A DNA stretch of 64,000 bases from Acinetobacter tandoii DSM 14970 = CIP 107469 (GTDB lineage Bacteria > Pseudomonadota > Gammaproteobacteria > Pseudomonadales > Moraxellaceae): the NCBI RefSeq assembly GCF_000400735.1, contig NZ_KE007360.1, positions 1 through 64,000 on the forward strand, read 5' to 3'. The position numbers and the translations under genes are program-made. A model generated the notes under the pieces. The model did not search any database and had not been told where the DNA came from. It saw nothing but the letters and a program-made list of their open reading frames with translations. How positions within the stretch are numbered: the first letter of the stretch is position 1; every line of letters starts with the position of its first letter. Below, piece by piece: positions 35,130 to 44,609 of this stretch.

Positions 35130-36806
35130 ATGAATTTGTCTCGCCTCGAACGTCTGAAACAGTTTTTTCCACCGCTGGCTTTACATCAATTTAATTTGTT
35201 ACTTGCACTTTGGTTAGGTGTTGCTCTGAATTTTGCATTTTATAAGCAAATTCAATTACTCACACCTTATCAAGGTTTTAAAGCCTATGCATTTTTATCT
35301 GCAACGGTCTTGGTTGTGGTTGCGCTCTATAACCTGATATTGCAGTTATTCCAGTGGAAATGGAATGCTAAAATTTTGGCATTGTTTTTAGTTTTGGTAG
35401 GCGGATTAACAGCTTATTTTGTGAATAGTTTGGGTGTTGTTATTTCACCTGGGCAAGTCCAAAACATGATGCAAACTGACACCAAAGAGGCATTGGATTT
35501 ATTTTCCATGCAGTTCGTGGTGTGGAGCATGTTTATGGTAGTGCTGCCAATGGTGTTGATTGCACTGATTCGAATTGAAAGCAAATCTCTATCGAAACAA
35601 CTCTTGAGTAAGAGCTTGCACGTTGTGGGTTCATTGGCCGTTATTGGTGGGTTGCTATTTGTATTCTATGTCGATTTTGCTGCGATTTTCCGTGAACATC
35701 GTGATTTAAAAGGCATGATTTCACCACAAAATACTATTGCTTCGACTTTATCCTATTACCGTAAACAGAAGCCTAAAGAAAATTTACCTTTGGTGACCTA
35801 TGGTACAGACGCTCACCGAGTGGTGAATACCGGCGCAGAAGGAATGCCTAAACTCATGGTTTTGGTGGTAGGTGAAACAGCTCGCGCAGAAAGTTTTTCT
35901 TTGAATGGTTATGCAAAGAATACCAATCCCGAATTATCTAAACAGAATGTCATTAACTTTAGCCAAGTGAGTTCTTGTGGGACAGCGACCGCAGTATCAG
36001 TGCCATGTATGTTCTCTGGAATGCCGCGTGAAGATTATGATGAACAGTTGGCAGGTCATCGAGAAGGTTTACTCGATATTGCACAACGCGCAGGCTATAA
36101 AGTGACATGGATTGATAATAACTCAGGCTGTAAAGGTGCTTGTGATCGCGTGCATAAGTTTGAAATTCCAGCTGCATTAAAACAAAAATGGTGTGATGCT
36201 GAAGGCGAATGTATGGATGAAGTTTTGGTGGATAGCTTGAAGTCTTATTTGGCGAGCATTCCAACTGAAGATAAAACACCTCAACTGATCGTGCTACACC
36301 AGATGGGAAGCCACGGACCAGCTTATTACAAACGTTCGACAGAGCAGTTCCAACCTTTCAAACCAATGTGTGCGACCAATGCCATTCAAGGTTGTAGCCG
36401 AGATGAATTGCTGAACAGTTATGACAACTCGATCGTTTATACAGACCATATTTTAAATCAGGTGATTCAAACCATTAAAGATGTGTCAAATTATCAAACG
36501 GGCTTTTGGTATTTATCGGATCATGGTGAGTCGACAGGTGAAAGTGGGATGTATTTACATGGTGCGCCTTATGCAATTGCACCAACTCAGCAAACTCATG
36601 TGCCAATGATTATGTGGTTCTCACCAACATGGCAACAGCACAATACAAGCCAAGTCAGTTGTTTACAGCAGCAAAAACAAGCTGTACGCAGTCAGGACAA
36701 TTTATTTCCAACGTTGTTGTCCTTATTGGATGTGAAAACCCAAGTGATTGATGATAAAAATGATATGTTAAAACAATGTTCACCCAATCCAACGGGAAAG
36801 GCTTAA
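35130..36806 (+). CDS. eptA: Lipid A phosphoethanolamine transferase EptA (PmrC)
   Basis: A 558-residue inner-membrane enzyme that transfers phosphoethanolamine from phosphatidylethanolamine to lipid A, lowering surface charge and giving polymyxin resistance. Five N-terminal membrane helices (to about 195) precede a periplasmic sulfatase-fold domain with nucleophile Thr in VVGETARAESFS (about 252), the disulfide-rich SSCGTATAVSVPCMF, and metal ligands in LSDHGES (about 465). First gene of pmrCAB, under a perfect PmrA box. Intact, with all catalytic motifs. No strong Shine-Dalgarno adjoins the ATG. Confidence 0.93.
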   Translation: MNLSRLERLKQFFPPLALHQFNLLLALWLGVALNFAFYKQIQLLTPYQGFKAYAFLSATVLVVVALYNLILQLFQWKWNAKILALFLVLVGGLTAYFVNSLGVVISPGQVQNMMQTDTKEALDLFSMQFVVWSMFMVVLPMVLIALIRIESKSLSKQLLSKSLHVVGSLAVIGGLLFVFYVDFAAIFREHRDLKGMISPQNTIASTLSYYRKQKPKENLPLVTYGTDAHRVVNTGAEGMPKLMVLVVGETARAESFSLNGYAKNTNPELSKQNVINFSQVSSCGTATAVSVPCMFSGMPREDYDEQLAGHREGLLDIAQRAGYKVTWIDNNSGCKGACDRVHKFEIPAALKQKWCDAEGECMDEVLVDSLKSYLASIPTEDKTPQLIVLHQMGSHGPAYYKRSTEQFQPFKPMCATNAIQGCSRDELLNSYDNSIVYTDHILNQVIQTIKDVSNYQTGFWYLSDHGESTGESGMYLHGAPYAIAPTQQTHVPMIMWFSPTWQQHNTSQVSCLQQQKQAVRSQDNLFPTLLSLLDVKTQVIDDKNDMLKQCSPNPTGKA

Positions 36807-36821
36807 GTTAGGATGAGCAGA

Positions 36822-37499
36822 ATGACCAAAATCTTAATGATCGAAGATGATTTCATGATTGCTGAATCTAGCAAGACCCTGTTGGAATTGCACGATTTTC
36901 AGGTGGAATGGGTAAACAATGGGCTTGATGCTTTAAAGCTCCTACAACAGCAAAGTTTTGATGTCGTGTTGTTGGATTTAGGCTTGCCGATGATGGATGG
37001 CATGCAGGTGTTGGCAAAAATTCGTCAAAGTTTTCCAAATTTACCGGTTTTGATTATTTCTGCACGAGATCAGGTGCAGAATCGGGTAGACGGTTTGAAT
37101 CAGGGCGCAGATGATTATCTGGTCAAACCTTATGAATTTGTAGAACTATTGGCGCGTATTCAAGCTTTATTGCGTCGAAGCATGCAAGAAATGCCATCGA
37201 AGGAAACTACAGTATTGCGTTACGGCGATTTGGAATTAGATGTTGAACAACATATCGCGTTATTGCATGGACAAGAGGTGGAACTTTCCAATCGTGAATG
37301 GGCAATTCTTGTGCCATTGGTCAGTTATCCTAATAAAATTTTTTCCAAAGCCAATTTAGAAGATAAGCTGTATGATTTCGACAGTGAAGTGAATAGCAAC
37401 ACTATTGAGGTTTATGTCCATCATTTGCGTGCAAAGTTGGGTAAAGATTTTATCCGCACCATTCGTGGTATGGGCTATCGCTTAGGTAAATTGGATTAA
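36822..37499 (+). CDS. pmrA: Response regulator PmrA
   Basis: An OmpR-class regulator of about 225 residues. The receiver domain has acidic residues in MIEDDFM and phospho-acceptor Asp in VLLDLGLPMMDG (about 51); the C-terminal winged helix (about 128-222) ends IRTIRGMGYRLG. It activates eptA in response to cations or pH via PmrB. I chose the ATG at 36822 because AGGA lies 8 nt before it and the A. baumannii protein begins MTKILMIEDD; an in-frame ATG at 36813 is too near that site. The gene follows eptA closely. Confidence 0.93.
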   Translation: MTKILMIEDDFMIAESSKTLLELHDFQVEWVNNGLDALKLLQQQSFDVVLLDLGLPMMDGMQVLAKIRQSFPNLPVLIISARDQVQNRVDGLNQGADDYLVKPYEFVELLARIQALLRRSMQEMPSKETTVLRYGDLELDVEQHIALLHGQEVELSNREWAILVPLVSYPNKIFSKANLEDKLYDFDSEVNSNTIEVYVHHLRAKLGKDFIRTIRGMGYRLGKLD

Positions 37500-37505
37500 G
37501 CTTTT

Positions 37506-38855
37506 ATGCAGCAACTGCACGCAATGCCAACACAAACATCGTTAAAGAAACGATTGCTGATTTTTGTTTCAGGTTTTAGTTTACTGTTGGGTGGCGTGCT
37601 GATTGCAACCGCATACTGGATTTCATTGGGGGAACTGGATGAAATTCTTGACGCCCAAATGCAGAATCTTGCGGAACGTGTGGCTGCTCATGACCCTGCA
37701 CCCATCAAAAGTCATTTTGATATTCATAAGCGCTATCATGAAGAAGACTTATTTATCGATGTATGGGAAAAGCAAGAACATCCGCAGCATCAGTTTGATT
37801 TGTTATTACATGGTGTAAATCAGGCTGGATTTTATGATCGCTCCACCTCGCAAGGGGTGTGGCGAATGTATGTGCTACCGACAGAAAAGTATCAAATTCA
37901 GGTCAGCCAACCGTTTGCAGCGCGAAGTCATTTAGCCTTGGAACTCGCCACCAGTATGTTTGTGCCCTATCTGGTGATGATTCCGTTTATTTTATGGGGT
38001 TTGGGCTGGGTAATTTTACGCAGTCTAAGACCTATGGATGAATTTAGACAAGAAATTGCCCGCCGTGGTCTAGATGAATTAACACCCATTAAGCTGAGTC
38101 GTTATCCTGTTGAGTTAATACCCACAATTCAGGAAATGAATTATTTATTTGAACGGATTGAGTCGGCACAACAAGAACAGCGCCAGTTTATTGCAGATGC
38201 AGCGCATGAGCTCAGAACACCGATTACTGCACTGAATTTACAGATGCAGATTCTATTGCGTGAGTTTCCAGAAAACATCGCATTAGAAAATTTGAGCCAA
38301 GGTTTAATTCGTATTCAGCATTTAATTAGCCAGTTACTCGATTTAGCCAAGCAAGATGCAAGTGGCTTGCATATCATGCAACAACAGCCATTTTACTTAA
38401 ATCAAGTGGCAGTAAATTGTGTGGAACAACTGATTCACGTGGCTTTGCAGAAAGAGATTGATTTAGGCATGGAGCGCCAAGAGGAAGTCGTGGTGAATGG
38501 TTTAGAATCTGCTGCACGATCTATTATTTATAATTTGATTGATAATGCAATTAAATACACACCTAAAAATGGCGTAATCAATGTCTCAATTTTTTCACAA
38601 GGCAATGATGCGGTGATTCAGGTTGAGGATAGTGGTCCAGGAATTGATCCTGCTTTGTATGAACAGATCATGAAACGCTTTTATCGCATTCATCATCACT
38701 TAGAGATGGGAAGTGGGCTAGGTCTTTCGATTGTGCAAAAAGCAACAGAACATTTAGGTGGAAAAATCCAGTTTGGAAAAAGCCAGACTTTAGGTGGCTT
38801 ATTTGTTCAAGTACAGTTTCCTCGACAAATGAAATCAGTACAGCCATCTCTTTAA
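37506..38855 (+). CDS. pmrB: Sensor histidine kinase PmrB
   Basis: A 449-residue membrane kinase. Two membrane helices (about 17-38 and 150-172) flank a periplasmic sensor region; a HAMP-like linker leads to the H-box DAAHELRTPITAL (His about 233), N-box YNLIDNAIKYTPK, and G boxes VEDSGPGID and GSGLGLSIVQK. It phosphorylates PmrA. Substitutions in this gene are a known route to colistin resistance in A. baumannii; I cannot judge resistance from this sequence alone. Starts 6 nt after pmrA; an ATG at residue 7 is an alternative. Confidence 0.93.
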   Translation: MQQLHAMPTQTSLKKRLLIFVSGFSLLLGGVLIATAYWISLGELDEILDAQMQNLAERVAAHDPAPIKSHFDIHKRYHEEDLFIDVWEKQEHPQHQFDLLLHGVNQAGFYDRSTSQGVWRMYVLPTEKYQIQVSQPFAARSHLALELATSMFVPYLVMIPFILWGLGWVILRSLRPMDEFRQEIARRGLDELTPIKLSRYPVELIPTIQEMNYLFERIESAQQEQRQFIADAAHELRTPITALNLQMQILLREFPENIALENLSQGLIRIQHLISQLLDLAKQDASGLHIMQQQPFYLNQVAVNCVEQLIHVALQKEIDLGMERQEEVVVNGLESAARSIIYNLIDNAIKYTPKNGVINVSIFSQGNDAVIQVEDSGPGIDPALYEQIMKRFYRIHHHLEMGSGLGLSIVQKATEHLGGKIQFGKSQTLGGLFVQVQFPRQMKSVQPSL

Positions 38856-39076
38856 GCTGGAATGAGCTGAATTAAAGTAAAGGTTAACTTAGATCACTTT
38901 TGCTAGATTCTGTCTTTTAGCAAATGTCCAATGTTATGCTGTTGTTTTAGAATTAGGCACTCACCAAAGTATGGTAAGTGCTAAAAGAAATGCATATCGG
39001 CTAGAGTTGAATAACCGAGATACAGTGTAGATTCAACCATCATTATCTTACTTATAACTGTGGCTTATCTAAGGTA

Positions 39077-39820
39077 TTAAGCGGCTTCTTGAGTGTTTTC
39101 CGTAGTAGGTTGTTGAATAAAAGTAGGGGGCTGTTCCATGTCTAAGGTTTGAACTGGAACAAGTCGTTTATAGAAAAATGGATAAAGTGCAACGTTACAG
39201 CACCAAATGACCCAAGCAGTCCAGAGGTTATGGCTGAGGAAGTGTGCCCCACGCATCATTTGCGCCCATCCCATAGCAAGGCCCAATATCAAGCCTGCAA
39301 CAAGATAGAAATAAGCACGTTTAGGCGCAGTCTTCCTAAAAGCAAAGAAGCCTGTCATTAAGGCAAAACCGGTTGCTGCATGTCCGCCAGGGAAGCAATG
39401 CCCATGACTAAGGTTAAAGTTCCAGAAAAAACCAGTCGTTGTCGCTTGGGTCATATTCCAAGGGCAGGCATGTCCCGATTGTGATTTAAGAATCCCCACC
39501 ACACTGGTACTCAAAATTAAAATCCAGAACAGATAAGCATATTGCCAGCGCTTTGCTGCCAAACGTTCGATTTTAAAACTCACAAGCCAAAGGCTCACAA
39601 AACTGATATCACAAAGGATGAGTAGGTTTTTAACATATTTATGATTGAGAGTTTCTAAAAACCAGTCATAACGCCATGGGAATTGTCCATGAGTGCCTGT
39701 CCAAGGCTGGATCAACATCAGGTCAAGTTGACCCGCAACAGGAAAAAGCAGTTGCAGTAGAACAAAACTGAACAGCAAAATCAGTCCTTGTTTGAGGCTA
39801 AAACGTTGTAATTCAGACAT
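39077..39820 (-). CDS. PAP2-family lipid phosphatase beside pmrCAB
   Basis: An inner-membrane phosphatase of about 247 residues with roughly six helices. The PAP2 signature is present in three parts: KSQSGHACPW (variant of KxxxxxxRP), PGGHAATG and RGAHFLSHNLWTAW. Substrates of relatives include undecaprenyl diphosphate and lipid A phosphates. A start at 39865 is possible, but the regulatory site places the transcript start near 39845, so I use the ATG at 39820. The tandem PmrA-type boxes upstream suggest it acts with EptA, for example by freeing lipid A phosphate sites or recycling carrier lipid. This is inference. Confidence 0.82.
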   Translation of the reverse strand: MSELQRFSLKQGLILLFSFVLLQLLFPVAGQLDLMLIQPWTGTHGQFPWRYDWFLETLNHKYVKNLLILCDISFVSLWLVSFKIERLAAKRWQYAYLFWILILSTSVVGILKSQSGHACPWNMTQATTTGFFWNFNLSHGHCFPGGHAATGFALMTGFFAFRKTAPKRAYFYLVAGLILGLAMGWAQMMRGAHFLSHNLWTAWVIWCCNVALYPFFYKRLVPVQTLDMEQPPTFIQQPTTENTQEAA

Positions 39821-39850
39821 GGTCGTACAAACGAGATTTGGAGGACTTTG

Positions 39851-39894
39851 ATTAGAGCAAAGCAAACTTAAATCGGACTTAATTGAATCTTAAA
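39851..39894 (-). promoter_or_regulatory. Triple PmrA-type box and -10 before the PAP2 gene
   Basis: On the minus strand three hexamers, TTTAAG (39894-39889), ATTAAG (39883-39878) and TTTAAG (39872-39867), lie in direct repeat with exact 5-nt spacers. TCTAAT (39856-39851), a 5/6 -10 match, follows 10 nt later, the same distance as in the eptA promoter. Strong evidence that PmrA controls the PAP2 gene. Confidence 0.75.
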
Positions 39895-40010
39895 AGCAGA
39901 TAGAGGAACTGATGTATTTAACAGATTTGATGTAGAACTTAGCAGATAATCTGTAATGCAAACATGGTTTAAAATGCTAGATTAAAAGGCAAAAGTCGCC
40001 TGAGAATGTT

Positions 40011-40700
40011 ATGCCTATTCGTGCAGTATTATTTGATTTGGACAACACTTTAACCCATCGTGACCAAAGTATTCGGCGCTATAGTGAGTTTTTGATAGAA
40101 CAGTTTCAGTCATACTTACTTGCACCTGATCTGGAAAAAATACAGCAAATTATCCGCCGAATTGATAATGGCGGATATCCTAAGCAAGAACAACTGACTC
40201 ACCCGACCATTGGGGCATCGGTTGCATTTGCTTTATTACAAGAGTTGGCGTGGAAAACTAAGGTAGATTTTCAAGACTTAACCGATTTCTGGTTTCAGTA
40301 TTTTGGACAGTGTGCTGTTGCCATGTCTGGAGCATTAGAGTTGTTACAAAGCTTGAAACAACAAGATTATGTATTGGCAGTGGTGTCGAACGGTGGACAT
40401 GCGACTCGTTTGAATATTTTAACTGGGCTTGGCTTCAAGAATTATTTTGATGTGATCGTGAGTTCCGAACAAGCAGGGATGAGTAAGCCTCATCCGCAGA
40501 TTTTTCTGCATACTGCGGAAAACTTAGGGGTACACCCGTCAGAATGTTTGTTCATTGGTGATCATCCTGTGAATGATGTTTGGGGCGCACAACAAGCAGG
40601 GATGCAAGCTATCTGGTTACAAGGTTTTCACCCTGAAGATGAACGTTTACAAGTTCCGCATATTCAGACCTTACATGAGCTATATACCTATTTAGAGTAA
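40011..40700 (+). CDS. HAD-superfamily phosphatase (YjjG-like)
   Basis: A 229-residue haloacid-dehalogenase-type hydrolase. Motif I is LFDLDNTLTH (nucleophile Asp10, acid Asp12), motif II is VVSNGGH (about 125), and motifs III/IV are KPHPQIF and FIGDHPVNDVWG (about 184). The helical cap lies between motifs I and II. It resembles YjjG/GPH-type nucleotidases and phosphoglycolate phosphatases; the substrate is unknown. It converges on amt across a terminator. Confidence 0.85.
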   Translation: MPIRAVLFDLDNTLTHRDQSIRRYSEFLIEQFQSYLLAPDLEKIQQIIRRIDNGGYPKQEQLTHPTIGASVAFALLQELAWKTKVDFQDLTDFWFQYFGQCAVAMSGALELLQSLKQQDYVLAVVSNGGHATRLNILTGLGFKNYFDVIVSSEQAGMSKPHPQIFLHTAENLGVHPSECLFIGDHPVNDVWGAQQAGMQAIWLQGFHPEDERLQVPHIQTLHELYTYLE

Positions 40701-40726
40701 GCATAAAATTGCTGACATAAAAAAAA

Positions 40727-40744
40727 GCGATTCCTGAGAATCGC
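40727..40744 (-). terminator. Terminator of amt
   Basis: GCGATTC (40727-40733), loop CTGA, GAATCGC (40738-40744), followed on the minus strand by a run of eight T. Located in the gap between convergent HAD and amt genes. Confidence 0.85.
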
Positions 40745-40771
40745 CTCGCAATATGCGGAAATTGAGAAAAT

Positions 40772-41959
40772 TTAAAACATACTGTCGTCCGAATTGGCTG
40801 AAATTTTGTGGATGGATAAATCAGCACCACGGAACTCATCTTCTTGCGACAAACGAATGCCGATGCAGGCTTTTAAACCACCATATACTGCGAATCCACC
40901 CGCAAGTGCAACCACAATCGCGAATAGTGTGCCAATGATTTGTGACATCATGGATACGCCACCAATACCGCCTAACCATTGTTGACCGAAAATACCGACT
41001 GCAAGTCCACCAAAAGCACCGCAAATTCCGTGTAATGGCCATACACCCAGCACATCATCCACTTTGAGTTTGTTTTGGGTGTAGGTAAAGAACTTCACAA
41101 AAATAATCCCAGCAATGGCACCAATCACAAGCGCACCAAAAGGATGCACAATATCAGAGCCTGCACAGATAGCAACCAAGCCAGCAAGCGGACCATTATG
41201 TAAGAAACCGGGGTCATTTTTACCGATCATGTTGGCCGTAATGGTTCCACCTACCATCGCCATTAATGAATTAATGGCAACCATGCCTGAAATCGCATCT
41301 AAACGTTGTGCACTCATAACGTTAAAGCCAAACCAACCAACTATGAGAATCCAAGATCCTAAGGCAAGGAAGGGAATGGATGAAGGTGGGTGTGCACTGA
41401 CACGGCCATCTTTCTTATAACGACCATGGCGTGCACCCAGTAAAATGACAGCGGCCAAAGCAATCCAGCCTCCCATGGCATGCACAACCACCGAGCCTGC
41501 AAAGTCATGAAAGGGTGCACCAAATGTGTGCTCTAACCATGTTTGAATGCCAAAATTACCATTCCATACAATGCCTTCAAAAAATGGATATACCAATGCA
41601 ACTAAGAGTAGCGTTGCTAATGCTTGGGAACGCATTTTGGCACGTTCCGCAATGCCACCCGAGATAATTGCAGGAATAGCAGCAGCGAAAGTCAGCAAAA
41701 AGAAGCAGCGCATTAGGTTATAGCCATGATCTGCCGCCAAAGTTGCTCCCATATGGAAGAAATGATGTCCATAGGCAATGTAGTAACCTACGAAAAAGTA
41801 AGCGATTGCTGAAAGCGCAAAGTCTGTCAGAATTTTACTTAAGGCATTCACCTGATTTTTATGTCGAACTGTGCCTAGTTCTAAAAATGCGAAACCAGCA
41901 TGCATGGCCAGTACCAGCACTGCTCCTAGTAGTAGAAAAAGTAAATCGATATCTTGCAT
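40772..41959 (-). CDS. amt: Ammonium transporter Amt
   Basis: A 395-residue Amt/Rh/MEP channel with 11 membrane helices. Conserved segments include FLELGTVRHKNQVN, FAGSVVVHAMGG (first pore His) and DVLGVWPLHGICGAFGG (second pore His). It moves ammonium across the inner membrane under nitrogen limitation. The usual glnK partner is not adjacent. A GG-N10-GC sigma-54-type promoter candidate about 130 bp upstream fits NtrC control. Confidence 0.92.
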   Translation of the reverse strand: MQDIDLLFLLLGAVLVLAMHAGFAFLELGTVRHKNQVNALSKILTDFALSAIAYFFVGYYIAYGHHFFHMGATLAADHGYNLMRCFFLLTFAAAIPAIISGGIAERAKMRSQALATLLLVALVYPFFEGIVWNGNFGIQTWLEHTFGAPFHDFAGSVVVHAMGGWIALAAVILLGARHGRYKKDGRVSAHPPSSIPFLALGSWILIVGWFGFNVMSAQRLDAISGMVAINSLMAMVGGTITANMIGKNDPGFLHNGPLAGLVAICAGSDIVHPFGALVIGAIAGIIFVKFFTYTQNKLKVDDVLGVWPLHGICGAFGGLAVGIFGQQWLGGIGGVSMMSQIIGTLFAIVVALAGGFAVYGGLKACIGIRLSQEDEFRGADLSIHKISANSDDSMF

Positions 41960-42087
41960 AGTTTGCTCGAAAAAAGTGCTAAATACGACTTTAGGTACAA
42001 ATTTTGGAAGAGGATTTGCACCAAAATAGTTTAGTAAATCTAAAAATTGGAGTTCAGCAACCGAACACTCCGTTCATGCAAATAATT

Positions 42088-42106
42088 AAGCAAAAAATGC
42101 ACCAAT
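42088..42106 (-). promoter_or_regulatory. Candidate sigma-54 promoter of amt
   Basis: The minus strand reads TTGGTGCATTTTTTGCTT, with GG (42103-42102) and GC (42091-42090) separated by exactly 10 nt, as required for -24/-12 elements. Ammonium transporter genes are commonly RpoN/NtrC dependent. The leader would be about 118 nt. Confidence 0.45.
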
Positions 42107-42327
42107 TCAGATAAAAATAAGAATTATTTGATGAAAAATAGTGCATATCGGCTTAAAAGAGTGCTCTAGGTTGTAATTTAAAATCATAAAAAATTTTGGT
42201 TTCTATTTAATTAAATTAAAAATCATGGATATAAATTGAATGATTGTTCAGAATTTTTAATATCACTCAAATGTTCCAGATCAGCAGATGAAAACGTATT
42301 TTTATTGATCGAATATCTGAACGTAAC

Positions 42328-42359
42328 TTCATCAAGTGGGCTAAGCCCGACTTGATGAA
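42328..42359 (-). terminator. Hairpin at end of the glt operon
   Basis: TTCATCAAGT (42328-42337) and ACTTGATGAA (42350-42359) form a 10-bp stem with further GC pairing (GGCT/AGCC) in the loop, 12 bp beyond the last glt stop codon. No long T-run follows, so it may stabilise the mRNA end. Confidence 0.55.
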
Positions 42360-42370
42360 TATGCACGAAA

Positions 42371-43114
42371 TTAATGCAAAATATTCTCTAAGAATTGTTG
42401 AGCCCGTGCGCTACGAGGTGTGGTAAAAAATTCCTCTTTGGAACAGTCTTCGACAATTTTGCCTTGATCCATAAAGATAATTCGATTTGCCACTTGGCGT
42501 GCAAAGCCCATTTCATGAGTAACACACATCATGGTCATGCCTTCTTTCGCCAGACCGACCATCACTTCGAGTACTTCATTAATCATTTCGGGGTCAAGTG
42601 CAGAAGTAGGCTCATCAAATAACATCGCAATCGGGTCCATACTCAATGCACGTGCAATCGCGACACGTTGCTGTTGCCCGCCAGAAAGCTGGGCAGGGAA
42701 TTTATCGGCTTGCGAACTTAATCCGACGCGGTCTAGATAAGCCAGTCCTTTTTTCTTCGCCTCATCAGCACTACGCCCTAAAACTTTGATTTGGGCGATA
42801 GTTAAATTTTCAGTCACACTTAAATGTGGAAATAATTCAAAGTGTTGAAACACCATGCCTACGCGGCTACGCAATTTATTTAAATCGGTTTTTGGGTCTG
42901 CAATTGGGACGCCATCCACATAAATTTGCCCCTTTTGAAAGGGTTCTAAACCATTGACGGTTTTAATGAGCGTCGATTTACCTGAACCTGAGGGTCCACA
43001 AACCACCACCACTTCACCTTGGCAAATTTGTGTGGTGCAATTGGTCAGGACTTGAAATTGTTGATACCATTTACTGACGTTTTGGAGATCAATCATTATT
43101 TTTTGGTCACTCAT
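42371..43114 (-). CDS. gltL: Glutamate/aspartate ABC transporter ATPase GltL
   Basis: A 247-residue ATP-binding subunit of a polar amino acid importer. Walker A is [10 protein letters not shown] (about 40), the Q-loop is [10 protein letters not shown], the signature is [10 protein letters not shown] (about 142), Walker B is [13 protein letters not shown] and the switch is VTHEMGFA. It powers uptake through GltJK. The last gene of the operon; it overlaps gltK by 4 nt. The Glu/Asp assignment comes from the whole operon's resemblance to gltIJKL. Confidence 0.88.
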   Translation of the reverse strand: MSDQKIMIDLQNVSKWYQQFQVLTNCTTQICQGEVVVVCGPSGSGKSTLIKTVNGLEPFQKGQIYVDGVPIADPKTDLNKLRSRVGMVFQHFELFPHLSVTENLTIAQIKVLGRSADEAKKKGLAYLDRVGLSSQADKFPAQLSGGQQQRVAIARALSMDPIAMLFDEPTSALDPEMINEVLEVMVGLAKEGMTMMCVTHEMGFARQVANRIIFMDQGKIVEDCSKEEFFTTPRSARAQQFLENILH

Positions 43115-43794
43115 ACTTTTAATCTCCTTTGTATTCTTTTCACAATAAATGTTGCTAATGCACTGATGCTAAAGTAGACCAGACCTGCAAATAGAATGTA
43201 CTGGGTCAATAATGACATCAGGTCGCCACGGACGTAGTTGGTACGGAAAAAATCCAGTAAGCCAATTGCATAGACCATGGTTGAATCTTGGAACAGAATA
43301 ATGGTTTGTTGGAGTAGCAATGGCGTCATTTTTCGAAAGGCTTGCGGCAGAATAATTAGACGCATGGATTGACCATAGCTCATGCCTAGTGCATAGGCTG
43401 CGGCGTTTTGCCCTTTAGGAATAGACTGAATCCCAGCGCGGACAATTTCAGAAAAATAGGCCGCTTCAAATAGCATGAAGGCAACAATACTCGAAACCAA
43501 AGCCGTATCGATAGTTAAATAATTGCCTGTAATTGCGGTATAGAAAAATGGTACCGCAAAGTAAAACCACATTAGTACCAACAGTAGCGGAATAGAGCGG
43601 AATAAATTGACATAGGCTTGTGCGATTAGATTCAGTATCCGAATAGAAGATAGACGCATTAAAGCCAACAATGTGCCAATAAAAATACCGCCTACGGTCG
43701 CTATGCAAACAACTTTTAAGGTAATGCTGAGGCCATGCCATAGGGCTGGCGCAGAGAGTTGTAAATCTTGAATAAATGCAGTGAGCCAGTCCAT
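43111..43794 (-). CDS. gltK: Glutamate/aspartate ABC transporter permease GltK
   Basis: A 227-residue inner-membrane permease of the HisM family with about five helices. The EAA-type loop for ATPase contact is visible in AAAYALGMSYGQSMRLIILPQAFRK (quoted region about residues 133-158). It pairs with GltJ to form the translocation channel. Shares one nucleotide with the upstream gltJ stop and overlaps gltL by 4 nt. Confidence 0.86.
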   Translation of the reverse strand: MDWLTAFIQDLQLSAPALWHGLSITLKVVCIATVGGIFIGTLLALMRLSSIRILNLIAQAYVNLFRSIPLLLVLMWFYFAVPFFYTAITGNYLTIDTALVSSIVAFMLFEAAYFSEIVRAGIQSIPKGQNAAAYALGMSYGQSMRLIILPQAFRKMTPLLLQQTIILFQDSTMVYAIGLLDFFRTNYVRGDLMSLLTQYILFAGLVYFSISALATFIVKRIQRRLKV

Positions 43795-44537
43795 TATTTA
43801 TCTCCTGCAATTGTGCCCGGAATACGCAAGCGTTTTTCCAGAAAACTCATAAATTGAATTAAGCAGATGTTAATCACAATAAAAATAATGGTGACGTAGG
43901 TATAAATCTCGATGGTATTTTGTGTGTACTCACTGATCGTTTTCATCTGCGAAATAATTTCAGCCACACCAACCAGCGAAGCAACAGACGTGTTTTTTAC
44001 GCAGTTGGTCAGTTCTGAACTGAGCGGAGGTAAAATGGTACGGAAGGACTGCGGCAAAATAATGTAGCGGTACAATTGTGCTGTACTGAACCCCATGGCA
44101 TAGCCTGCATTGATTTGTCCTTTGGGTAAGGCTTCAATTCCTGTACGGACTTGTTCGCAAACCCGTGCAGCAGTAAATAAACCCAAACCAATACTGGCAG
44201 AAATAAGGGCACTGGTATTGGCACTTAAATCATTCACCCACCAATCTTTCAGCCCTGCGGGTAAAAAATTGGGCACCACATAAAACCAAATAAACAGTTG
44301 TATTAATAAAGGGATATTGCGAAATATGGTCACATAGGCTGTGCCAATCGCACGTGCAGTTTTATTTGGAAGCGTACGCATAATACCGAGCATACTGCCC
44401 AAGACAAATGCGATAGACCATGCCACGATGGCAATAAACAGTAACCAACCTAAGCCGATTAAAATCCAGTTGAGATAACTACTGTCACCGACACCGGTAG
44501 ATTGAAATAGTACGCCCCAGTTCCAGCTATAGTTCAT
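43794..44537 (-). CDS. gltJ: Glutamate/aspartate ABC transporter permease GltJ
   Basis: A 247-residue permease of the HisMQ family with about five helices. The opening MNYSWNWGVLFQ is typical of GltJ; the cytoplasmic coupling loop is around residues 140-165 (GYAMGFSTAQLYRYIILP). Forms a heterodimer with GltK. Preceded by gltI with a 72-bp gap, so translation is separate but transcription probably shared. Confidence 0.87.
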   Translation of the reverse strand: MNYSWNWGVLFQSTGVGDSSYLNWILIGLGWLLFIAIVAWSIAFVLGSMLGIMRTLPNKTARAIGTAYVTIFRNIPLLIQLFIWFYVVPNFLPAGLKDWWVNDLSANTSALISASIGLGLFTAARVCEQVRTGIEALPKGQINAGYAMGFSTAQLYRYIILPQSFRTILPPLSSELTNCVKNTSVASLVGVAEIISQMKTISEYTQNTIEIYTYVTIIFIVINICLIQFMSFLEKRLRIPGTIAGDK

Positions 44538-44609
44538 AGGAGCTCCAGATTCTTAATCAGGTAGGCAAAAGCACTACCTGATAATCATTGAGAGAATGGT
44601 CAGCATAGA

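Larger units (their letters stand above)
41960..42370. other. Intergenic region upstream of amt
   Basis: A 411-bp gap between amt (leftward) and the end of the glt operon. It holds the sigma-54-type promoter candidate (42088-42106) and the glt terminator (42328-42359). Two TGCACCAA stretches near 42018 and 42098 resemble NtrC half-sites. I see no gene. Confidence 0.5.

Noticed and set aside
39821..39865. Upstream ATG for the PAP2 gene
   Set aside because: It lies next to the PmrA-type boxes and ahead of the predicted transcript start, so it would not be on the mRNA.
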